Positions 39,025 to 49,032 of a DNA stretch of 64,000 bases are shown here, piece by piece. Numbering within the stretch: the stretch's first letter is position 1; the number at the start of each line of letters is the position of its first letter. Below the pieces are notes generated by a model. The model was not told where the DNA came from and ran no database searches. It worked only from the letters and a program-made list of their open reading frames with translations. The DNA comes from Janthinobacterium lividum PAMC 25724. GTDB taxonomy: Bacteria > Pseudomonadota > Gammaproteobacteria > Burkholderiales > Burkholderiaceae_D. The position numbers and the translations under genes are program-made. The DNA lies in the NCBI GenBank assembly GCA_000242815.2, contig AHHB01000011.1, forward strand, positions 1 through 64,000, written 5' to 3'.

Positions 39025-41328
39025 ATGACCATTCGTACGCACATCCTTGGCTTTCCCCGTATCGGCGCCGCGCGCGAACTGACATTGGCGCTGGAAAGTC
39101 ACTGGGCTGGCGAACTATCCGAGGCTGCGCTGGAAGAGACAGGCCAGCAATTACGCGCGCGCCACTGGGCGCAGCAACGCGACGCCGGGCTCGACTACGT
39201 CAGCGTGGGCGACTTCGCTTTTTACGACCAGATGGCCAACCACATCCAGTTGCTGGGCTGCGAACCGGCGCGTTTCAATTTCGCGCCAGAGCAATCGCCG
39301 CTGTCGCGCTATTTCACGATGGCGCGCGGCCACCATCATGCACAGCATACGGACAGCACCAGCAAGCCCGCGCTGGAAATGCGCCCCTGGTTTGACAGCA
39401 ATTACCATTACCTAGTGCCCGAATTGTCGCCGCAGACCCAGTTTTCGCTCGCTTGCGAGCGCCTGCTGGCGGAAGTGGCCGAGGCGCAGGCGCTCGGCCA
39501 CCAAGTCAAGGCGGCCCTGATCGGCCCCCTCACCTTCCTCTGGCTGGGCCAGGAAAAGACAGCCGGCGAGTCGGGCTTCGACCGCCTGGACTTGCTGGAA
39601 CAATTGCTGCCCGTCTACGGCGCCCTGCTCGACCGCCTCAAGCAGCAAGGCGTGACGTGGGTGCAGGTGGATGAACCGATCCTGGGCCTGGACTTGCCCA
39701 ACGCCTGGCGTAGCGCCTTCGAGAGCGCCTACTGGCAGTTGAACCAGGTGGGTGTCAACATCTTGCTGGCCACGTATTTCTCGCCGCTGGAAGAAAACCT
39801 CAGCTTGAGCTGCCGCCTGCCCGTGGCCGGCTTGCACGTGGACGGCATCTGCGCGGCGCATGAATTGATCAGCGTGACGGACTGGCTGCCCGCGCATAAA
39901 GTCTTGTCGATCGGCATCGTCGACGGGCGCAACATCTGGCGCACCGACCTCGACGCGGCCCTCGCCGTGCTGCAGCCGCTGGCCGCGAAACGCCAGGGCC
40001 ACCTGTGGCTGGCGCCGTCGTGCTCCTTGCTGCACACACCGTTCAGCCTGGAAGCGGAAATGGCGCTCGACGGAGAAATCCGCAGCTGGCTGGCGTTTGC
40101 GACGGAAAAGCTGGTGGAACTGTCCCGGCTCAAGGGGGCACTGGCAGGCCAGTCCGACGCCGCCGCGCTAGCCGCGCTGGCAATGTCTCGTCTGGCCATC
40201 GCAGGGCGGCGCGCCAGCCCACGCGTACACCGCTCCCCGGTCACGCAGCGCCTGCAAGCGCTCACGCCCACCGTCGACCGCCGCGACTCGAGCTTCCCGC
40301 AGCGCCAGGCCGTACAGCGCGCGCGCCTGCAACTACCGGACTTTCCGACAACGAGCATCGGTGCCTTCCCGCAGACGACGGCCACCCGCGCCGCCCGCGC
40401 CAGCTATCGGCGGGGCGAATTGGCAAGCGCAGAGTATACAAAGCAGATGCACGCCGACATCGCCCACGCCGTAGAGCGCCAGGAAGCGCTGGGCCTGGAC
40501 CTGCTGGTGCATGGCGAAGCGAAACGCGACGATATGCTCGACTACCTCGGCGAGCAACTCGACGGGTTCGCCTTCACGCGCCTGGGCTGGGTGCAAGCGT
40601 ACGGCGCGCACTGCGTCAAGCCGCCCATCGTCTACGGCGACGTACAACGCCCGGCCGCCATGACGGTAGCCTGGACGGTGCACGCGCAAAGCCTGACGCA
40701 AAAACCCGTGAAGGCCATGCTGACGGGCCCCGTCACAATCTTGCAATGGTCGTTCGTGCGCGACGACCAGCCGCGCGCCACGACGGCGCTGCAGCTGGCG
40801 CTGGCCATCCGCGACGAGGTGCAAGACCTGGAAACGGCCGGCATTGGCATCATCGAGATCGATGAGCCGGCCATCCGCGCAGGCTTGCCGCTGCGCCGCG
40901 GCAAGTGCGACGCCTACCTGGACTGGGCCACGCGCGCCTTCCGCATCGCCGCCTGCGTGGTCAGCGACACGACGCAGATCCACACGCACATCTGCCATGC
41001 GCAGCGGCACGACATCTTGCCGCAGATCGCCGCCATGGACGCCGACGTGGTCACGCTCAAAACGTGCCGCTCGGAGATGGCGTTGCTGACAGACTTTGGC
41101 CCATTCCAGTATCGGCACGAAATCGGCCCCGGCGTCTATCACATCGACTCGCCGCGCATGCCCTCAACCGTCGACATGCTGAAATTACGGCAAAAAGCCA
41201 GCGCCGTGATGGCACCAGCGAAGTTATCGGGCTATCCCGACTGCGCCCTGAAGGCGCGCGCTCGGGTGGCAACGGAAACGGCCCTGAAAAATACGCTGGC
41301 AGCGGCACAGCAGATGCGCGCGGCTTAA
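39025..41328 (+). CDS. metE: Cobalamin-independent methionine synthase
   Basis: A 767-residue protein with two TIM barrels. The N-terminal half starts MTIRTHILGFPRIGAARELT and holds EMRPWFDSNYHYLVPEL. The C-terminal half carries the zinc ligands: His and Cys in IHTHICHAQRHD, Glu in CRSEMALL, and Cys in YPDCALKARAR. It transfers the methyl group from methyltetrahydrofolate polyglutamate to homocysteine. In the last motif Ala replaces the usual Gly (PDCGLKTR in many relatives). The ATG at 39025 is chosen over an in-frame codon at 38965 by family alignment. Activated by MetR. Confidence 0.95.
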   Translation: MTIRTHILGFPRIGAARELTLALESHWAGELSEAALEETGQQLRARHWAQQRDAGLDYVSVGDFAFYDQMANHIQLLGCEPARFNFAPEQSPLSRYFTMARGHHHAQHTDSTSKPALEMRPWFDSNYHYLVPELSPQTQFSLACERLLAEVAEAQALGHQVKAALIGPLTFLWLGQEKTAGESGFDRLDLLEQLLPVYGALLDRLKQQGVTWVQVDEPILGLDLPNAWRSAFESAYWQLNQVGVNILLATYFSPLEENLSLSCRLPVAGLHVDGICAAHELISVTDWLPAHKVLSIGIVDGRNIWRTDLDAALAVLQPLAAKRQGHLWLAPSCSLLHTPFSLEAEMALDGEIRSWLAFATEKLVELSRLKGALAGQSDAAALAALAMSRLAIAGRRASPRVHRSPVTQRLQALTPTVDRRDSSFPQRQAVQRARLQLPDFPTTSIGAFPQTTATRAARASYRRGELASAEYTKQMHADIAHAVERQEALGLDLLVHGEAKRDDMLDYLGEQLDGFAFTRLGWVQAYGAHCVKPPIVYGDVQRPAAMTVAWTVHAQSLTQKPVKAMLTGPVTILQWSFVRDDQPRATTALQLALAIRDEVQDLETAGIGIIEIDEPAIRAGLPLRRGKCDAYLDWATRAFRIAACVVSDTTQIHTHICHAQRHDILPQIAAMDADVVTLKTCRSEMALLTDFGPFQYRHEIGPGVYHIDSPRMPSTVDMLKLRQKASAVMAPAKLSGYPDCALKARARVATETALKNTLAAAQQMRAA

Positions 41329-41557
41329 TCCAGGACAACAGCGTCAGGGCGCATGTCCGGCTGCTTTCAGGGCGGCGCACCGGTTTTCCGGGGCGCCGCC
41401 CTGATTTTTTGAGAAGAAGTCACTGTTGCCCTGCGCAACAGCACACGCCAGGCCCCTGACGGTGATTTTTTTGCAGTAGAATGCAAGAAATTTACTGCTC
41501 CCCATTGTTGCCGTACGGAACAGTTGGCCTGCCGCAGTTTCACTTTGATAAATTTTT

Positions 41558-42307
41558 ATGCCCAAAAGCCCGTCGCAGAAGCCTATCGAAATCAAGATTT
41601 CCACCGTCGTCGCTGTCTCCGCCATTGTGCATAGTGCCGATACGCAGGCACTCGATGCCGCCTTGCGCGACATGACGGGAGGCGTGGCGGACTTTTTCGA
41701 GGACGACTTGGCCGTGCTGGACGTGGCCGACTTGCCGCCAGGCAGCGTACCGGTCGACTGGGCCGCCCTGGTGGCCCTGCTGAAAAAATACCGTTTGAAT
41801 GCCGTCGCCGTGCGCAATGCGTCGGCCGAAATGCATGCCGCCATCCTGGCGCAAGGCTTGAGCCTCGACAGCGGCAAGACGCGCGACGATGCGCCGCCCA
41901 AGGATGGCCTGAAGGATAGCGCCACGGCCGCAGCCCAGGCCGGTGCCGAAGCGCAAGTGATGGTGATCGACACGCCAGTGCGGGCCGGCCAGCGCATTTA
42001 TGCGCGCGGCTGCGACCTGATCATCACGGCCGTCGTCAACAATGGCGCCGAAATCATCGCCGATGGCAGTATCCACGTATATTCCTCGCTGTACGGCCGC
42101 GCGCTGGCGGGCGCCTCGGGCAACGCCCAGGCACGTATCTTCGCGCTTTCCATGGAACCGGAGCTGGTCTCGATCGCCGGCGTATACCGCACGTTCGAGG
42201 ATGGTTTTCCAGTAGAAATGGCGCGCGGACCATCGCAAATTCGTTTGGCTGGAGACAGAATCGATATACACTCTGTCAATCCGGTCACTCCCGTGAACCG
42301 CTCTTAA
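41558..42307 (+). CDS. minC: Septum-site determining protein MinC
   Basis: A 249-residue inhibitor of FtsZ ring formation. The N-terminal domain (residues 1-110) binds FtsZ; a charged Ala-rich linker follows; the C-terminal beta-helix (IDTPVRAGQRIYARGCDLII, GSIHVYSSLYGRALAGASGN) dimerises and binds MinD. First gene of minCDE, 37 bases before minD. Confidence 0.95.
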   Translation: MPKSPSQKPIEIKISTVVAVSAIVHSADTQALDAALRDMTGGVADFFEDDLAVLDVADLPPGSVPVDWAALVALLKKYRLNAVAVRNASAEMHAAILAQGLSLDSGKTRDDAPPKDGLKDSATAAAQAGAEAQVMVIDTPVRAGQRIYARGCDLIITAVVNNGAEIIADGSIHVYSSLYGRALAGASGNAQARIFALSMEPELVSIAGVYRTFEDGFPVEMARGPSQIRLAGDRIDIHSVNPVTPVNRS

Positions 42308-42344
42308 GCTGCACAATTCAAGAGATATCTGAAAAGGATTATTT

Positions 42345-43160
42345 GTGGCAAGAATTATTGTTGTGACGTCCGGCAAGGGCGGTGTCGGCAAGACGACCTC
42401 TAGCGCCAGTTTTTCCACTGGCCTGGCCATGCGCGGCCACAAGACAGCCGTGCTCGACTTCGACGTGGGCCTGCGCAATCTCGACCTGATCATGGGTTGC
42501 GAGCGCCGCGTCGTGTATGACCTGATCAATGTGATCAATAAAGAAGCGACCCTGAACCAGGCCTTGATCAAGGACAAGCACTGCGACAACCTGTTCATTC
42601 TGCCTGCCTCGCAGACGCGCGACAAGGATGCCTTGTCGGAAGAGGGCGTGGAACGCGTGTTGAACGACCTGATCAACATGGGCTTCGAATTCATCATCTG
42701 CGATTCGCCGGCCGGTATCGAGCATGGCGCGCTGATGGCGCTGACGTTTGCCGACGAAGCCATCATCGTCACCAACCCGGAAGTGTCGTCGGTGCGCGAT
42801 TCAGACCGCATCCTGGGCATCTTGCAAGCCAAGTCGCGCCGCGCGCAGACGGGCGGCGAGCCGGTCAAGGAACATTTGCTGATTACCCGCTATTCGCCGA
42901 AACGCGTGGAATCGGATGAAATGCTGTCTTACCAGGACGTGCAGGAAATCCTGCGCATCCCGTTGGTGGGCATCATTCCCGAATCGGAACAAGTGCTAGC
43001 CGCCTCGAACCAGGGCAATCCCGCCATTCATTTCAAAGGGACGGACGTGGCGCAAGCCTATGAAGACGTGGTCTCGCGTTTCCTCGGCGAAGAGGTCGAG
43101 TTGCGCTTTACCAACTATGAAAAGCCTGGATTACTTCAGCGCATTTTTGGGGCGAAGTGA
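42345..43160 (+). CDS. minD: Septum-site determining ATPase MinD
   Basis: A 271-residue ParA-type ATPase with a deviant Walker [12 protein letters not shown] (residues 6-16), and switch residues in [13 protein letters not shown]. The C-terminal amphipathic helix ([12 protein letters not shown]) anchors it to the membrane. It recruits MinC and is displaced by MinE. The start is GTG after an AAGGA site. minE begins one base after its stop. Confidence 0.96.
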   Translation: MARIIVVTSGKGGVGKTTSSASFSTGLAMRGHKTAVLDFDVGLRNLDLIMGCERRVVYDLINVINKEATLNQALIKDKHCDNLFILPASQTRDKDALSEEGVERVLNDLINMGFEFIICDSPAGIEHGALMALTFADEAIIVTNPEVSSVRDSDRILGILQAKSRRAQTGGEPVKEHLLITRYSPKRVESDEMLSYQDVQEILRIPLVGIIPESEQVLAASNQGNPAIHFKGTDVAQAYEDVVSRFLGEEVELRFTNYEKPGLLQRIFGAK

Positions 43161-43161
43161 T

Positions 43162-43413
43162 ATGGCCTTGCTTTCTTTCCTGTTTCCCCCCAAGCCTAAG
43201 ACGGCCACCGCGGCCAAGGAACGCCTGCAAATTATCATCGCCCGCGAACGTAGCGGACGCGACGGTCCGGACTTCCTGCCCGCCCTGCACAAGGAATTGA
43301 TCGCCGTCATTTCCAAGTACACCAAGGTCAATGCCGAAGACATCAAAATTTCCTTGGACCGCCAGGGTAACCTGGAGGTGCTCGACGTCAACGTGGTGCT
43401 GCCGGACGCATAA
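43162..43413 (+). CDS. minE: Cell-division topological specificity factor MinE
   Basis: An 83-residue protein: N-terminal membrane-targeting part ([20 protein letters not shown]), the MinD-contacting helix [20 protein letters not shown], and the dimerisation domain. It drives pole-to-pole oscillation of MinCD. The ATG at 43162 overlaps the end of minD closely; the open frame upstream is the tail of minD in another phase. Confidence 0.95.
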   Translation: MALLSFLFPPKPKTATAAKERLQIIIARERSGRDGPDFLPALHKELIAVISKYTKVNAEDIKISLDRQGNLEVLDVNVVLPDA

Positions 43414-43463
43414 GAGCCTGTTCCAGTAGATGGATACATCCCCTGCTGGGATAGACTCCGGGT

Positions 43464-43967
43464 CTACTCCGGCCTGACCGTGAGCAATTCCTGCGCCACT
43501 GCGGCGCAGGCATTCACGTGCTGGTTGCCGATCTGGCGGAACACGGCGTAGCCGATGACGGCAGCCACCGCCTGGCCGGCGAACGGCACGAAGCGCGCCA
43601 CCTGCTTGCTGGCGATCTTGACGCCACTGTGCTTGAGCAGCTGGAGTATCAGTTCGCGCGACACCAGTTTTCCCACCAGCATGCCACCCATGCCAACCGC
43701 CGCGCGGTAGGCCATCATCTTGAACTGCGGATTGAGACGCTCGATCTGCTCGGGCGTCAGGCCGAATGCATGATTGATATCGTTGATCAGCATGGAAAAC
43801 AGCCCAACATCGGACATCAGGTCGATGCCGGGAATGGGAATGGCCGAAGCGCCCGCCGACAGCATGGCGCGCCGCTGCACCAGGTGCCGACAGCGCTCGC
43901 GCACTTGCTCGATTTCGGCGCGACTGGCCGGTATCAGGGTCCAATCGGTGCTGCTCTTGTCTGTCAT
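43464..43967 (-). CDS. Hydrophobic protein, DUF697/EcsC-like
   Basis: A 167-residue protein with glycine- and alanine-rich hydrophobic helices (MMAYRAAVGMGGMLVGKLVS, VARFVPFAGQAVAAVIGYAV) and a motif SAIPIPGIDLMSDVGLFSML. Such IPIPG-plus-hydrophobic-helix proteins resemble DUF697 and EcsC families, which associate with membranes; function is unknown. The ATG at 43967 is chosen because a GGAGAA site lies eight bases upstream. It is convergent with minE. Confidence 0.6.
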   Translation of the reverse strand: MTDKSSTDWTLIPASRAEIEQVRERCRHLVQRRAMLSAGASAIPIPGIDLMSDVGLFSMLINDINHAFGLTPEQIERLNPQFKMMAYRAAVGMGGMLVGKLVSRELILQLLKHSGVKIASKQVARFVPFAGQAVAAVIGYAVFRQIGNQHVNACAAVAQELLTVRPE

Positions 43968-44134
43968 GGCCATTTCTCCGCGGTAAGGGCTAGGTGAAGC
44001 AGTGTAACGTAACGGCCGGCCCTCCGATTTCACTGGACACAGTTGCAATCTCTGTTATATTTCACTTCAGCATTCCTTAACATTACGATAAGCAGATCGA
44101 ACCGTCTGTTTGTTGCTACACATTCCAGCCCATT

Positions 44135-44824
44135 ATGCGAATTGCCGTACTCGATAGCGACCATAGCCAGGCAGAACTGATCTGCCAGGTGCTCACCGCA
44201 GCCGGCCACGCTTGCCACGAGTTTCAGAGTGGCAAGGAAATGCTGGGGCAACTGCGCAAGGACAGTTGCGACATGCTCATCCTCGACTGGCATGTAAGCG
44301 ATCTGGACGGTGCCGAAGTATTGCGCCGTGCCCGGGAAAAACTGGCGCCGAAGGCACCCGTGTTGTTTATGACCAACAGCTCGGGCGAAGACGATGTCGT
44401 GGCCGGTATGACGGCTGGGGCCGACGACTATATGATCAAGCCCTTGCGGCGCAGTGAGCTGACCTTGCGCACCCAGGCGCTGCTGCGCGTGGCCTACCCG
44501 GCGCAAAATGGCGCCGAGCACTTGCAATTTGGTCATTATACGTTTGAAACTCGCCCCGCCCGCCTGCTCAAGGATGGCGCAGTGCTGGACGTGACGCACA
44601 AGGAATTCGCCCTCGCGCTGCTGTTTTTCCGCAACCTGGGCCGTCCCCTGTCGCGCGCCTACATCCACGAAGCCGTGTGGCAGCGCGACACGGCCCTGCC
44701 CTCGCGCACCATGGATACTCACGTCTCGCGCGTGCGCAACAAGTTGCAGCTGAAACCGGAACACGGTTACCGCCTCGTGCCCGTCTACAGTTACGGCTAT
44801 CGCCTGGAAAAACTGGGCGGCTGA
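44135..44824 (+). CDS. OmpR-family response regulator, orphan
   Basis: A 229-residue two-component regulator. Receiver domain at 1-120: phospho-acceptor Asp in MLILDWHVSDLDG, Thr in LFMTNSSGED, Lys in DYMIKPLRRSE. Winged-helix DNA-binding domain at 130-226 (VTHKEFALALLFFRNLGRPL, RTMDTHVSRVRNKLQ). No histidine kinase is adjacent, so the partner is elsewhere. It lies 90 bases before hemA in the same direction but ends before hemA's own promoter-like box. Confidence 0.9.
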   Translation: MRIAVLDSDHSQAELICQVLTAAGHACHEFQSGKEMLGQLRKDSCDMLILDWHVSDLDGAEVLRRAREKLAPKAPVLFMTNSSGEDDVVAGMTAGADDYMIKPLRRSELTLRTQALLRVAYPAQNGAEHLQFGHYTFETRPARLLKDGAVLDVTHKEFALALLFFRNLGRPLSRAYIHEAVWQRDTALPSRTMDTHVSRVRNKLQLKPEHGYRLVPVYSYGYRLEKLGG

Positions 44825-44880
44825 AGCCCACCGAGCCGCAGCAAAACAGGCGGACTGCTCAAAGAGCGGGCACAAGGCGT

Positions 44881-44886
44881 TATAAT
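44881..44886 (+). promoter_or_regulatory. hemA: Putative -10 box of hemA
   Basis: A perfect TATAAT stands 30 bases before the hemA ATG, in the gap after the response-regulator gene. No good -35 box lies at the usual distance, so this is tentative. Confidence 0.4.
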
Positions 44887-44915
44887 GTGGCATAAGAATT
44901 CCCAACAGCCCTGAA

Positions 44916-46190
44916 ATGCAACTGCTCGCCGTCGGCCTCAACCATACCACTGCTCCAGTGTCGCTCCGCGAACAGCTGGCGTTCGCGCCTGAGCAACTGG
45001 GCCAGGCGGTGATGGCGGCGCGTTCCTGGTTCCAGCGCATCGACCTGCGCGACAACGACGAAGCGGCCATCCTCTCGACATGCAACCGTACCGAGCTGTA
45101 TGCGGCCAGCCGTGTGCCTAACCCGCTCGACGCGGGCGCGCATTTCCTGGCCGATTATCACAAGCTCAATTACAGTGAGCTGCGGCCCCATCTGTATATG
45201 CTGCCGCAGCACGATGCGGTGCGCCACACCTTCCGTGTCGCCTCCGGGCTCGACTCGATGGTGCTGGGCGAAACCCAGATCCTGGGACAAATCAAGGATG
45301 CCATCCGCACGGCCGACGAAGCGGGTGGCCTGGGCACGTATCTGCACCAATTGTTCCAGCGCAGTTTTTCCGTCGCCAAGGAAGTACGCAGCAGCACGGA
45401 AATCGGTGCCCACAGCGTTTCCATGGCGGCCGCCGCCGTGCGCCTGTCGCAGCGCATCTTCGACAAGATTGCCGAGCAGAATGTACTATTCATCGGTGCC
45501 GGCGAAATGATCGAATTATGCGCCACGCACTTTGCCGCGCAAAACCCGAAAAGCATCACCATTGCCAACCGCACCATGGAACGCGGCGAGGAACTGGCGC
45601 ACCGCTTCAATGGCAAGGCCATCCGCCTGGCGGACCTGCCGGAGCAACTGCACCAGTTCGACATCGTCATCTCATGCACGGCGTCATCGTTGCCGCTACT
45701 GGGCCTGGGCCTGGTCGAGCGCGCCATCAAGGCGCGCCGCCACAAGCCCATGTTCATGGTCGACCTGGCCGTGCCGCGCGACATCGAATCGGAAGTGGGC
45801 CGCCTGAACGACGTTTTCCTGTACACGGTCGACGATCTGGGCAAGGTCGTGCAGACGGGCCTGGAAAGCCGGCAAGCGGCCGTGGCGCAAGCCGAAGCCA
45901 TCATCGAGACGCGCGTGCAATCGTTCATGAGCTGGGTCGATGACCGCGCCATGGTGCCCGTCATCCAGCATTTGCATGAAAACAGCGAAGCGCTACGCCT
46001 GATGGAAGTGGAACGGGCGCGCAAGATGCTGGCCAAAGGCGCCGACATCGATGCCGTACTGGAAGCGCTGTCGAAAGGCTTGACGGCCAAGTTCCTGCAC
46101 GGTCCGCAACAGGCGCTGCACCATGCGCAGGGCGACGAGCGCAAGCAACTCGTTAGCCTGCTGCCGAAACTGTTCCGCCCCCGCCGTTAG
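44916..46190 (+). CDS. hemA: Glutamyl-tRNA reductase
   Basis: A 424-residue enzyme that reduces glutamyl-tRNA to glutamate-1-semialdehyde, the first step of heme synthesis. The catalytic Cys is in [12 protein letters not shown] (about residue 50); [14 protein letters not shown] is the conserved active-site loop; NADPH-binding [17 protein letters not shown] follows; and a C-terminal helical dimerisation domain completes it. It is followed by prfA as in many proteobacteria. Confidence 0.96.
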   Translation: MQLLAVGLNHTTAPVSLREQLAFAPEQLGQAVMAARSWFQRIDLRDNDEAAILSTCNRTELYAASRVPNPLDAGAHFLADYHKLNYSELRPHLYMLPQHDAVRHTFRVASGLDSMVLGETQILGQIKDAIRTADEAGGLGTYLHQLFQRSFSVAKEVRSSTEIGAHSVSMAAAAVRLSQRIFDKIAEQNVLFIGAGEMIELCATHFAAQNPKSITIANRTMERGEELAHRFNGKAIRLADLPEQLHQFDIVISCTASSLPLLGLGLVERAIKARRHKPMFMVDLAVPRDIESEVGRLNDVFLYTVDDLGKVVQTGLESRQAAVAQAEAIIETRVQSFMSWVDDRAMVPVIQHLHENSEALRLMEVERARKMLAKGADIDAVLEALSKGLTAKFLHGPQQALHHAQGDERKQLVSLLPKLFRPRR

Positions 46191-46285
46191 CGCAGCCCCG
46201 CTGGCCGCCCGCGCGGCCGCCCCCTGCCCGCCTGCCGGGCTTGCCGTAGCCCTACCATCCCTACACTCTTTTACCGCGAATCGCT

Positions 46286-47362
46286 ATGAAACCATCCATG
46301 CTGGCCAAACTCGATCAACTGGCGAACCGCCTGGTCGAACTCGACGAACTGTTGATGCACCCGGACGCCACCTCGAACATGGACAGCTACCGCAAGATGA
46401 CGCGCGAGCACGCCGAGCTGGGCCCGCTGGTGGCACTCTACCGTTGCTACCAGGAAGCGGGCGACGATATTACAACAGCGCAAGAGATGCTGGGCGATCC
46501 GGACATGAAGCAATTCGCGCAAGAAGAAATCGAAGCGGCGAAAGCGACCATGGCGCGCCTGGAACGCGAATTGCAAACCATGCTGCTGCCGAAGGATGTC
46601 AATGACGAACGCAATATCTTCCTGGAAATTCGCGCCGGCACGGGCGGCGACGAATCGGCCCTGTTCGCCGGCGATTTATTGCGCATGTACTCACGCTTTG
46701 CCGAGCGCAACCGCTGGCAGGTCGAACTGGTCTCGTCGTCGGACTCTGACCTGGGCGGCTATCGCGAAGTGATCGTGCGCGTGGTTGGCAATGGCGCGTA
46801 TTCGAAACTGAAATTCGAGTCGGGCGGCCACCGCGTGCAGCGCGTGCCGGCCACGGAAACGCAAGGCCGCATCCACACCTCGGCCTGTACGGTGGCGGTG
46901 ATGCCGGAAGCCGATGAAGTCGAAGACGTCAACATCAATCCGGCCGACTTGCGCATCGACACCTACCGCGCCTCGGGCGCGGGCGGACAGCACATCAACA
47001 AGACCGATTCGGCCGTGCGCATCACCCACTTGCCGACCGGCATCGTGGTCGAATGCCAGGATGACCGCAGCCAGCACAAGAACAAGGCGCAAGCGATGAA
47101 AGTGCTGGCCGCGCGCATCAAGGACGTGCAATTGCGCGAACAGCAGTCGAAGGAAGCGGCCACCCGCAAGAGCCTGATCGGCTCGGGCGACCGCAGCGAA
47201 CGTATCCGCACTTACAACTTCCCGCAGGGTCGACTGACGGATCACCGCATCAATTTGACGTTATACAAACTTGATTTCATCATGGATGGGGATTTGACGG
47301 AATTGACGAATGCGTTGGCGGCAGAACACCAGGCGGAGCTACTTGCAGCGCTGGGCGATTAA
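46286..47362 (+). CDS. prfA: Peptide chain release factor 1
   Basis: A 358-residue class I release factor recognising UAA and UAG. The GGQ motif is in [16 protein letters not shown] (Gln about 233), the site methylated by PrmC, whose gene lies two genes downstream. The N-terminal helical domain begins [16 protein letters not shown]. Full length and intact. Confidence 0.96.
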   Translation: MKPSMLAKLDQLANRLVELDELLMHPDATSNMDSYRKMTREHAELGPLVALYRCYQEAGDDITTAQEMLGDPDMKQFAQEEIEAAKATMARLERELQTMLLPKDVNDERNIFLEIRAGTGGDESALFAGDLLRMYSRFAERNRWQVELVSSSDSDLGGYREVIVRVVGNGAYSKLKFESGGHRVQRVPATETQGRIHTSACTVAVMPEADEVEDVNINPADLRIDTYRASGAGGQHINKTDSAVRITHLPTGIVVECQDDRSQHKNKAQAMKVLAARIKDVQLREQQSKEAATRKSLIGSGDRSERIRTYNFPQGRLTDHRINLTLYKLDFIMDGDLTELTNALAAEHQAELLAALGD

Positions 47363-47381
47363 GTAACCCAAAACAAGGACT

Positions 47382-47408
47382 GGGGTCGGACCCTAAGGGT
47401 CCGACCCC
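47382..47408. repeat. Perfect 13-bp GGGGTCGGACCC inverted repeat after prfA
   Basis: GGGGTCGGACCCT and its exact complement flank a single central A. It sits 20 bases beyond the prfA stop and before dsbB. No T run follows, so it is not a classic terminator. It matches the related palindromes after ctpA, the antiporter gene and the deacetylase-like gene. Confidence 0.8.
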
Positions 47409-47496
47409 GGATTCTGCCTTTGGGTTTAAGTAGCGGCTAAGCAATAAATATCCGGCCTTGTGCGAGAATGCGTAGCCCGATTCCATCCACCTCACC

Positions 47497-47976
47497 GTGT
47501 CGCCCATGAAAAATTCACGCACCGTACTCCTGTTGATCGCCGCCCTGTGTTTCCTGATGCTCGGTGTGGCCATGTATTTGCAGCATGCCATGAACATGGC
47601 GCCATGCCCGCTGTGCGTGATCCAGCGCTACCTGTTCCTCGCCATCGGCATCGCCTGCCTGGCGGGCGCGGTGGCCACGCAGCCGAAAATCGGCGCCGGC
47701 ATCGGCCTGCTCGCGGCCCTGGGCGGCCTGGGCGTGGGCGCCAAGCATTTGTACGTGCTGGCCCATCCCGGCTTCTCGTGCGGCATCGACCCGGTGGAAA
47801 CGGCACTCAACAAGATTTTCACGGCACAAGTCATGCCCTTCATGTTTGAAGCGTATGGCGCCTGCGAAGACGCCGGCGCGCCGTTTTTCGGCCTGTCGAT
47901 CCCGCAATGGGCGTTCGTCTGGTTCGCCCTTTTTACCGTAGGCCTGCTGTGGACACTGCTGCGCCGCAAAAAATAA
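47497..47976 (+). CDS. dsbB: Disulfide bond formation protein DsbB
   Basis: A 159-residue inner-membrane protein with four membrane segments. The first periplasmic Cys pair is in MAPCPLCVIQRYLF; the second pair is C in GFSCGIDP and C in YGACEDAG. It reoxidises DsbA and passes electrons to quinone. Here it is placed between prfA and prmC, ten bases before the latter, so it probably shares that transcript. Confidence 0.93.
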   Translation: MSPMKNSRTVLLLIAALCFLMLGVAMYLQHAMNMAPCPLCVIQRYLFLAIGIACLAGAVATQPKIGAGIGLLAALGGLGVGAKHLYVLAHPGFSCGIDPVETALNKIFTAQVMPFMFEAYGACEDAGAPFFGLSIPQWAFVWFALFTVGLLWTLLRRKK

Positions 47977-47986
47977 TAGACTATTC

Positions 47987-48817
47987 ATGCCAGAAACATT
48001 GATCCCCGCCGGCAGCACTGTCGGCGCCCTGCAAATGCGTCCGCTGCTCGACCCGCTCGACAATCGTATCCTGCTGGGCCACGCGCTGGGCCTGTCGCGC
48101 GTCTCGCTGATCACGCAATCGGAGCGTGTGCTGACGAACGACGAAGCAGTATGCCTGTCGGGCTTGCTGGCGCGCCGCCTGCGCGGCGAGCCGATCGCCT
48201 ACATCGTCGGCCAGCGCGAATTTTTCGGCTTGCCATTCGAAGTGAACGATGCCGTGCTGATTCCCCGTCCCGACACCGAAGTGCTGGTGGAACTGGCGCT
48301 TGAACGCCTGCCCCCTGGCGGACGAGTACTCGACATGGGTACGGGCAGCGGCGCCATCGCCGTGGCGCTCGCCTACACGCGGCCCGACGCCGTCGTCACG
48401 GCCCTGGACGTCAGCAGCACCGCCCTGGCCGTAGCGCGCCGCAACGCCAGCGCCAACGGCGTCAACGTGACCTTCATGGCCAGCGACTGGTTCGAAGCGC
48501 TGGGCACGGAAAAGTTCGACCTGATCGTCTCCAATCCCCCCTACATCGCCAGCGGCGACCATCACCTGGCCGAAGGCGACCTGCGTTTTGAACCCACCGG
48601 CGCGCTGACCGACCACGCGGACGGCCTGTCGGCCTTGCGCACCATCGTCGCTGGTGCCGCGCGCCACCTGGCGTCAGGCGCCTGGCTGCTGCTGGAACAC
48701 GGCTATGACCAGGCAGTGTCCGTGCGCGGCTTGCTGGCCGAGGCCGGCTACAGCAAAGTACAAAGCTGGCGCGACTTGGCCGGCATCGAAAGAGTCAGCG
48801 GCGCCCGCCTGGGCTGA
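47987..48817 (+). CDS. prmC: Release factor glutamine methyltransferase
   Basis: A 276-residue S-adenosylmethionine-dependent enzyme. The N-terminal helical domain is followed by GQREFFGLPFEVNDAVLIPR, the SAM-binding VLDMGTGSGAIAVALA and the NPPY motif (LIVSNPPYIASG) that holds the substrate Gln. It methylates the Gln of the GGQ motif in release factors. Confidence 0.95.
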   Translation: MPETLIPAGSTVGALQMRPLLDPLDNRILLGHALGLSRVSLITQSERVLTNDEAVCLSGLLARRLRGEPIAYIVGQREFFGLPFEVNDAVLIPRPDTEVLVELALERLPPGGRVLDMGTGSGAIAVALAYTRPDAVVTALDVSSTALAVARRNASANGVNVTFMASDWFEALGTEKFDLIVSNPPYIASGDHHLAEGDLRFEPTGALTDHADGLSALRTIVAGAARHLASGAWLLLEHGYDQAVSVRGLLAEAGYSKVQSWRDLAGIERVSGARLG

Positions 48818-49032
48818 CCCCCTCGACGCGCGCGTTGCTTGATCCAGCAACGCGCCAGATCTCCCGCAGTTTGTTAAAATATCAAGCGAATTCCTGACCG
48901 AAGCGCCGTCCCCGTTCACCAGGGCGAACGCTGGCAACGCGGCGTTTTTTTGGCCGGTGCCGACGCATTTGCCAAAATTCGGTTAATCTCAGCACAAATA
49001 ATTTATCTGCTGCACAAGAAAGGAAGCTCCAA

